Below are positions 13,942 to 18,890 of a DNA stretch of 18,890 nucleotides, piece after piece. The notes beneath the pieces are model-generated. The model was not told the DNA's origin and did no database searches. It saw nothing but the letters and a program-made list of their open reading frames with translations. This stretch comes from JAMOQA01 sp964582785 (GTDB lineage: Bacteria; Acidobacteriota; Polarisedimenticolia; J045): the NCBI GenBank assembly GCA_964582785.1, contig CAZOTT010000049.1, positions 1 to 18,890 on the forward strand. Reading direction: 5' to 3'. Position 1 is the stretch's first letter, and the number at the start of each line of letters is the position of its first letter. The translations under genes and the position numbers were made by a program.

Positions 13942-15221
13942 TGGAAAGGGTCCTCACCCGCAACGTCGGCATCGAGTGGTCCCGCGGCATCGAGGTCTAC
14001 CGCCGCCGGGGCGGTTACCGGGCGCTGGCGAAGGCGCTGCAGATGGATCCCGACGCGATCGTCGAGGAAGTCAAGGCGTCGGGCCTGCGCGGCCGCGGCG
14101 GCGCCGGCTTTCCCGCGGGGGTCAAGTGGTCGTTCATGCCGAAGGACCCGACCCCGGAGCGGCCCAACTTCCTCGTCTGCAACGCCGACGAGTCCGAGCC
14201 CGGGACCTTCAAGGACCGGGTCATCATCGAGCACGACCCGCACCTGCTGCTGGAGGGCTGCCTGTGTGCCGCCTTCGCGATGCGGGCGAGCCGGGTGTTC
14301 ATCTACATCCGGGGGGAGTACGTGCTCGGGGCGAGGGTTCTCGAGCGGGCCGTCGCCGAGGCCCGGGAGGCGGGCTTCGTCGGGAACGACATCCTCGGGT
14401 CGGGCTGGTCCTGCGACATCGTCGTGCACCGGGGCGGCGGCGCGTACATCTGCGGCGAGGAAACGGCGCTGATGACGTCGCTCGAGGGGAAGCGCGGGAA
14501 CCCGCGGCTGAAGCCGCCCTTCCCCGCCCAGTACGGGGTCTACGGGCACCCGACGACGATCAACAACGTCGAGACCCTCTCCTGCGTGCCGTTCATCATC
14601 GAGCGCGGGGCCTCCTGGTTCGCCTCGATCGGCACGGACGAGCGCAACACGGGGCCGAAGCTGTACGGGGTCTCCGGCCACGTGAAGAACCCCGGCGTCT
14701 TCGAGCTGCCGATGGGGACCGAGCTGCTCGAGATCATCGAGGAGCACGCCGGGGGGATGCTGCGGGAAGGACGACCCCTGAAGGCCGTCATTCCCGGTGG
14801 TTCCTCCACGCCGGTCCTGCGGGCCGAGGAGTGCCGGGGCCTGAAGATGGACTTCGACTCGGTGGCGAAGGCCGGATCGATGCTCGGTTCGGCGGCGATC
14901 ATCGTGATGGACGAGTCCACGGACATGGTCGCCGTCATGGAACGGATCGCCCATTTCTACGCCCACGAGTCGTGCGGGCAATGCACTCCCTGCCGGGAGG
15001 GGACGGGCTGGATCGAGAAGATCCTCCGCCGGATCCGCCGCGGAGAGGGGAGCCCGGAGGACCTGGAGCTGCTCGACCAGGTGGCGGCGAACATGCAGGG
15101 GGTGACGATCTGCCCCCTGGCGGACGCCGCCGCGATGCCCTGCCGGTCGTTCCTCGAGAAGTTCCGGGACGAGTTCGAGCACTACGTCCGCCACGGCCGG
15201 TCGCCGGTCGCGGCGGGCTGA
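13941..15221 (+). CDS. nuoF: NADH-quinone oxidoreductase subunit F
   Basis: This 426-aa 51-kDa-type subunit binds NADH, FMN and the [4Fe-4S] N3 cluster, where electrons enter complex I. The start is GTG 13941 (then ERVLTRNVGIEW), 7 bases after GGAGG (13929-13933). The frame is open further upstream but antisense-like within nuoE. Motifs are GRGGAGFPAGVKW (51-63; Gly-rich nucleotide site), NADESEPGTFKDR (81-93; FMN/NADH), AYICGEETAL (169-178), and N3 ligands C345, C348 and C351 (SCGQCTPC) with C391. Length and motifs are complete. A GTG where ATG is expected coincides exactly with the missing nuoE stop. Confidence 0.96.
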   Translation: MERVLTRNVGIEWSRGIEVYRRRGGYRALAKALQMDPDAIVEEVKASGLRGRGGAGFPAGVKWSFMPKDPTPERPNFLVCNADESEPGTFKDRVIIEHDPHLLLEGCLCAAFAMRASRVFIYIRGEYVLGARVLERAVAEAREAGFVGNDILGSGWSCDIVVHRGGGAYICGEETALMTSLEGKRGNPRLKPPFPAQYGVYGHPTTINNVETLSCVPFIIERGASWFASIGTDERNTGPKLYGVSGHVKNPGVFELPMGTELLEIIEEHAGGMLREGRPLKAVIPGGSSTPVLRAEECRGLKMDFDSVAKAGSMLGSAAIIVMDESTDMVAVMERIAHFYAHESCGQCTPCREGTGWIEKILRRIRRGEGSPEDLELLDQVAANMQGVTICPLADAAAMPCRSFLEKFRDEFEHYVRHGRSPVAAG

Positions 15222-15236
15222 GCGAGGCCTGACGCG

Positions 15237-16904
15237 ATGCCGACCTTCACGATCGACGGGCGGGAACTGACGGTGCCGGACGGGACGACCGTCCTCCAGG
15301 CGGCGCTGGCGAACGGCATCGAGATCCCCCACTTCTGCTACCACCCCGGGCTGCGGATCGCGGGGAACTGTCGCATCTGTCTCGTCGAGGTGGAGAAGTT
15401 TCCCAAGCCGGCGATCGCCTGCAACACGGTCGTGGCCGAGGGGATGGTCGTGCACACCGACACCGACCGGGTGCGCCGGCTGCGGGAAGCGGTGATGGAG
15501 TTCCTGCTGATCAACCATCCCCTGGACTGCCCGGTGTGCGACCAGGCGGGCGAGTGCCGGCTGCAGGAGTACGGTTACCGGCACGGCCGGGCGGCCACCC
15601 GTTTCCGCGAGGAGAAGGAGCACGGTCCCAAGCGGCGCGTGCTCGGCCCGCACGTCATCTACGACTGGGAGCGGTGCATCAAGTGCACCCGCTGTATCCG
15701 CTTCTGCCAGGAGGTGACCGGAACGGCCGAGCTCGGGATGTTCCACCGGGGCGTGCGCGAGGAGATCGGTACCTTCCCCGGGCGGCCCCTGGACAACCCC
15801 TACTCGGGTTGCGTCGTCGATCTCTGCCCGGTCGGGGCGCTGACCCTGCGCGAGTTCCGCTTCCGCAGCCGGGTGTGGTTCCTCACCGACGTGCCTTCCG
15901 TCTGCCCCGGCTGCGCCCGGGGGTGCTCCGTCCACCTGGGGACGTTCCGCAACGAGATCCAGCGGATCACTCCGCGCCCGAACCACGCGGTCAACCGCTG
16001 GTGGATCTGCGATGAGGGCCGGCTGTGGGGCGGACGCCTCGAGGCGGCCGCGGAACGGCGACTTTCCGGGCCGCGCTCCCCGGTGGAAGGGAAGGACGAT
16101 CCGTGGCGCGCGGCGCTGGAGGAGGCGGTCCGCGTCCTCGGGGAGGCGGCCCGCGCCGGGAAGGCCGCGGTGCTGGCCAGCCCCCGGATGACGGTCGAGG
16201 AGGCCTGGCTCCTCGGGAAGCTGGCCGCCGGTCCCCTCGGCGGGGCCCCGGTGTTCCTCCCGGAACACGTGGCGGGCGAGGACGACGACCTGCTGGTGCG
16301 GGCCGACCGGGCGCCGAACGCCCGCGGCGTGCGCGAGGTGCTGGGCGCCGTCGGCGGCGCGCCGCGCCCGGTGGACGAGCTCGAGACCCTGCTGCGGGGC
16401 GGCGGGGTGACCGCGCTGCTGGCGATCGGGCCCGGCCTGCTCGGGCCGGTGGACGGCGAACCCCCGGTCCTGGCGGCCGACGCGGCGGCGTGTGCTCCCC
16501 ACCGCGTCGTGCTGGATGCGTGGTCGTCTCCCCTGGCCGAGGAGGCGACGGTCGTCCTGCCGGTGGCGGGCTACGGGGAACAGGAAGGAACGTGGGTCTC
16601 CTTCGCCGGGCGGGTGCAGCACGTGGCCCGGGCCCTCTGGCCCCGCGGGGACTGCCGGCCGGGCGTCGAGGTCCTCGGGGCGCTCCTCGCCGGCCTCGCC
16701 GGCCGGGACCGTGCGCCGCGGATCGACGAGATCCGGGCCGCGGTCGCGGAGGAGGTGCCCGCCTTCGCCGGGATCGACTGGGCGTCGCTGCCCGGGAGCA
16801 CCGGGCAGGACCTGGCCGGGGAGGATGCCGCCCGCGCCGCCGCCCCGGCGACCGGGGCCCTCGTGAAGATGCTCGCCGTCGGCTGGGCGCCGGCGGAGGA
16901 GTGA
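15237..16904 (+). CDS. nuoG: NADH-quinone oxidoreductase subunit G (short form)
   Basis: This 75-kDa-type subunit carries several Fe-S clusters. It has [2Fe-2S] ligands C34, C45, C48 and C62; the His-ligated [4Fe-4S] H94, C98, C101 and C107; a second [4Fe-4S] with C147, C150, C153 and C197; and the off-path N7 set C223-x2-C226-x3-C230-x27-C258. The rest is a much reduced molybdopterin-oxidoreductase-like domain ending with EEATVVLPVAGYGEQEGTWV and FAGRVQ. At 555 aa it is far shorter than E. coli NuoG (about 900). The missing length is in the middle of that domain; the C-terminus is not cut. ATG 15237 has only a weak upstream ribosome site and is close behind nuoF, so coupling is likely. Confidence 0.95.
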   Translation: MPTFTIDGRELTVPDGTTVLQAALANGIEIPHFCYHPGLRIAGNCRICLVEVEKFPKPAIACNTVVAEGMVVHTDTDRVRRLREAVMEFLLINHPLDCPVCDQAGECRLQEYGYRHGRAATRFREEKEHGPKRRVLGPHVIYDWERCIKCTRCIRFCQEVTGTAELGMFHRGVREEIGTFPGRPLDNPYSGCVVDLCPVGALTLREFRFRSRVWFLTDVPSVCPGCARGCSVHLGTFRNEIQRITPRPNHAVNRWWICDEGRLWGGRLEAAAERRLSGPRSPVEGKDDPWRAALEEAVRVLGEAARAGKAAVLASPRMTVEEAWLLGKLAAGPLGGAPVFLPEHVAGEDDDLLVRADRAPNARGVREVLGAVGGAPRPVDELETLLRGGGVTALLAIGPGLLGPVDGEPPVLAADAAACAPHRVVLDAWSSPLAEEATVVLPVAGYGEQEGTWVSFAGRVQHVARALWPRGDCRPGVEVLGALLAGLAGRDRAPRIDEIRAAVAEEVPAFAGIDWASLPGSTGQDLAGEDAARAAAPATGALVKMLAVGWAPAEE

Positions 16905-16917
16905 GGGGAGGACGGAC

Positions 16918-17958
16918 GTGGACGCCGTGCTGCTGGTCGCGACCGTCGTCAAGGTGACCGTCATCGTCCTCGCGATGGTCAGCCTGGTGCCGATCCTGAC
17001 GTGGGTGGAGCGCCGGGGTTCCGGGATCATCCAGCTCCGGCTCGGTCCGAACCGGGTCGGTCCCTTCGGGCTGTTCCAGCCCCTGGCGGACGGCATCAAG
17101 TTCTTCTTCAAGGAAGACATCGTGCCCCCGTTCGTCCACCGGCCGACCTACGTGCTGGCCCCGGGGATCTCCCTCTGCGCGGCGATCCTGGCCCTGGCGG
17201 TGCTGCCGCTGGCGGGGAGCTTCGAGGTGGCCGGCAGGACGATTCCCGCGGCGATCGCCGACGTGGACGCGGGCGTCCTGCTGCTGCTCGCCGCCTCGGG
17301 GCTCGGGGTCTACGGGATCCTGGTGGCGGGCTGGTCGTCGAACAACAAGTACTCGCTGATGGGTGGCCTCCGGTCCTCGTCGCAGATGATCTCCTACGAG
17401 CTGGGGCTCTCCCTCGCCGTGATCTCCGTTCTCGTCTTCTGCGGCACCCTGCGGCCCGTCGAGATCGTCGAGAAGCAGGCCGCCGGCCTCTGGAACGTCG
17501 TCTTCCTGCCGGTCGGTTTCCTGGTGCTGCTGGTCGCCGGGTTCGCCGAGACGAACCGGCTGCCCTTCGACCTGCCCGAGGCGGAGTCCGAGCTGGTGGG
17601 CGGCTACCACACCGAGTACTCGTCGATGAAGTTCTCCATGTTCTTCATGGCCGAGTACGTGAACATGATCGTCTCGGCCGCGCTGCTGGTCACCCTGTTC
17701 CTCGGCGGGTACTCGGTGCCGGCCTTCATCCGGGGTCCCCTGGGCCTCACGGGGAACCTGCTCGCGGCGGCCGAGCTGCTCTCCTTCGCCCTCAAGGTGG
17801 GGTTCTTCCTCTGGTTCTTCGTCTGGGTCCGCTGGACCCTGCCGCGGTTCCGCTTCGACCAGCTGATGGGGATCGGGTGGAAGGTCCTGGTCCCGCTGGG
17901 GTTTCTCAACATCGCGTGGGCGGCGTTCCTCGTCGCCGTCCTGGGGGTGACGCCGTGA
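16918..17958 (+). CDS. nuoH: NADH-quinone oxidoreductase subunit H
   Basis: This 346-aa membrane subunit forms the floor of the quinone tunnel and links the redox arm to the proton pumps. Eight or so hydrophobic helices are visible. Signatures are ERRGSGIIQLRLGPNRVGP near residues 24-42, LADGIKFFFKED, and ETNRLPFDLPEAESELVGG near 211-229, the acidic loop facing quinone. The GTG start follows GGGGAGGA (16905-16912), right after the nuoG stop. The stop overlaps the GTG of nuoJ. nuoI, which normally follows, is absent. Confidence 0.96.
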   Translation: MDAVLLVATVVKVTVIVLAMVSLVPILTWVERRGSGIIQLRLGPNRVGPFGLFQPLADGIKFFFKEDIVPPFVHRPTYVLAPGISLCAAILALAVLPLAGSFEVAGRTIPAAIADVDAGVLLLLAASGLGVYGILVAGWSSNNKYSLMGGLRSSSQMISYELGLSLAVISVLVFCGTLRPVEIVEKQAAGLWNVVFLPVGFLVLLVAGFAETNRLPFDLPEAESELVGGYHTEYSSMKFSMFFMAEYVNMIVSAALLVTLFLGGYSVPAFIRGPLGLTGNLLAAAELLSFALKVGFFLWFFVWVRWTLPRFRFDQLMGIGWKVLVPLGFLNIAWAAFLVAVLGVTP

Positions 17959-18494
17959 TCCCGCTCGCCGCGCTGTTCCCCCTCGCGATCGCGCTGCCCC
18001 GGATCGCCTTCTGGGGCCTCGCCGCCGTCGCCGTGCTGGCGGCCCTCGGGGTGGTGCTCCACCGGAACCCGGTGGTGGAGGCGCTCTTCCTCGTGGTCGT
18101 CCTGCTCGCGGTGGCGGGGATCTACGCCCTGATGCACGCCTGGTTCCTGGCCGTGCTCCAGGTGATCGTGTACGCGGGCGCGATCGTCGTCCTCGTCACC
18201 TTCGTCATCATGCTGCTGAACCTGGGCCCGGAGGCCCGTGGCGGACCGGGGGTGCTGACCGTCGTCCTCGGGGCCCTCCTGGCCCTCGGGCTCGCCGGGC
18301 TGGTCGGCCGGGCGGCGGCGGGGTTCGGGCCGCGGGCCGCCGGCGCCGCCTGGAACCCGCAGTTCGGGCGGGTGGCGGCGATGGGGAAGGCGCTGTTCGG
18401 CGCCTGGTTCTGGCCCTTCGAGGTCGTCTCCCTCGCCCTGCTGGCGGCGCTGGTGGGGGCGGTCGTGGTCGCGAAACGGCGCCTCGAGGAGTGA
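17955..18494 (+). CDS. nuoJ: NADH-quinone oxidoreductase subunit J
   Basis: This is a 179-aa membrane subunit with five hydrophobic stretches. The diagnostic segment is AWFLAVLQVIVYAGAIVVLV (about 56-75) followed by FVIMLLNL, which in the family contains a pi-bulge involved in coupling. GTG 17955 lies in the nuoH stop (GTGA), so translation is coupled. The frame is open upstream inside nuoH, but that part does not resemble NuoJ. Confidence 0.92.
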   Translation: MIPLAALFPLAIALPRIAFWGLAAVAVLAALGVVLHRNPVVEALFLVVVLLAVAGIYALMHAWFLAVLQVIVYAGAIVVLVTFVIMLLNLGPEARGGPGVLTVVLGALLALGLAGLVGRAAAGFGPRAAGAAWNPQFGRVAAMGKALFGAWFWPFEVVSLALLAALVGAVVVAKRRLEE

Positions 18495-18498
18495 CGTG

Positions 18499-18822
18499 AT
18501 GCAGGTCGATCCCGGTGCGGTGCTGGTCCTTTCCGCGATCCTGTTCGCGATCGGAATCTTCGGCGTGATCAGCCGGCGCGGCGCGGTCGTGCTGCTGATG
18601 GGTGTCGAGCTGATGCTCAACGCCGGGAACCTGGCCCTGGTGGCCGCGGCCCGGGTCACCCCCGCCGGGGGCGAGCTCGGCGCCATGGGCGGGCAGGTGC
18701 TCGCCTTTCTCGTGCTCGCGGTGGCGGCCGCCGAGGCGGCCGTCGGGCTCGCCCTGGTAATCGCCCTCTTCCGCCACAAGGGCTCGGTCGACGTCGACCT
18801 GGCCCGGATGCTCCGCTGGTGA
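18499..18822 (+). CDS. nuoK: NADH-quinone oxidoreductase subunit K
   Basis: This 107-aa subunit is a three-helix, MnhC-like part of the proton-pumping arm. The key motif LLMGVELMLNAGNLALV (about 31-47) holds the conserved membrane Glu, and EAAVGLALVIALFR near 80 holds the second. ATG 18499 is preferred over the GTG three bases earlier because GAGGAG (18487-18492) is then 6 bases away. It starts 4 bases after the nuoJ stop. Confidence 0.94.
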   Translation: MQVDPGAVLVLSAILFAIGIFGVISRRGAVVLLMGVELMLNAGNLALVAAARVTPAGGELGAMGGQVLAFLVLAVAAAEAAVGLALVIALFRHKGSVDVDLARMLRW

Positions 18823-18838
18823 CCGGGAGGTCCTCGCG

Positions 18839-18890
18839 ATGAACGTGCTGCCGTACATCTGGCTGATCCCGCTGTTCCCGCTGGCCGGGT
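18839..18890 (+). CDS. nuoL: NADH-quinone oxidoreductase subunit L, start only
   Basis: ATG 18839 follows GGGAGG (18825-18830), 16 bases after the nuoK stop. The 17 codons present read MNVLPYIWLIPLFPLAG, a hydrophobic start like that of NuoL, the antiporter-like subunit that usually follows nuoK. The rest lies beyond the window. Confidence 0.75.
   Translation, partial: MNVLPYIWLIPLFPLAG

Noticed and set aside
13929..13943. NuoE-NuoF fusion by a one-base indel in the G6 run
   Set aside because: Adding one G would fuse the two frames, so it remains possible. But a single substitution at 13941 restores a normal stop/start overlap at the usual NuoE length, and nuoF has its own good ribosome site.
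13824..17120. 1098-codon open frame on the minus strand across nuoE-nuoH
   Set aside because: It is a compositional shadow of codon third-position GC. The opposite strand encodes complex I subunits with intact motifs.
1..18890. CRISPR array, tRNA/rRNA genes, insertion sequences or attachment sites
   Set aside because: I saw no regularly spaced repeats, no tRNA-like cloverleaf ends, no transposase or integrase and no flanking duplications. A computed scan (CRISPR finder, tRNAscan, IS search) was not possible here.

Overview
The window is about 18.9 kb of very GC-rich DNA from a Gram-negative (diderm) bacterium. The evidence is a TolC-type outer-membrane channel, a TonB/ExbB/ExbD energy-transduction set, and Sec signal peptides ending in A-x-A-like sites. 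Stops are rare in all frames and GTG starts and 4-base stop/start overlaps are common, as in Myxococcota/Acidobacteriota/Gemmatimonadota-like or uncultured high-GC phyla. No marker here fixes the phylum. Nothing looks mobile: there is no transposase, integrase, tRNA, rRNA or CRISPR array.

Layout. (1) Minus strand, 1-2858: three genes reading toward the left edge. They are a 432-aa protein with a possible DUF115/MptE-like C-terminal domain, a secreted protein of unknown function, and the start of a secreted carboxypeptidase-regulatory-like domain protein. The first is preceded by a good -24/-12 (sigma-54) promoter. (2) Plus strand, 3079-6754: dppD-dppF-tolC. Two oligopeptide/nickel-type ABC ATPases and a TolC-family channel are joined by overlapping stop/start codons. 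No permease or binding-protein gene accompanies them. (3) Plus strand, 7161-9577: exbB-exbD-exbD-tonB behind a TTGACA-N17-TATCCT promoter. (4) 9750-10982: an exported TPR protein with its own near-consensus sigma-54 promoter, closed by a textbook intrinsic terminator. (5) 11282 to the right edge: respiratory complex I genes nuoA, C, D, E, F, G, H, J, K and the first codons of nuoL, behind a TTGACA-N18-TAGCAT promoter with an extended -10.

How they work together. The exb/tonB set uses proton-motive force at the inner membrane to drive an outer-membrane process. The adjacent TPR protein is a plausible periplasmic partner. Complex I generates that proton-motive force from NADH.

The strongest oddities are these. 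The nuo operon lacks both nuoB and nuoI, which encode the Fe-S subunits closest to quinone. nuoE has no stop codon: a single G at 13941 simultaneously turns a would-be TGA stop into TGG and the nuoF ATG into GTG. Two sigma-54 promoters drive non-adjacent genes. An importer-type ATPase pair is translationally coupled to a TolC channel. I do not see a clearly new defence or mobile system in this window.
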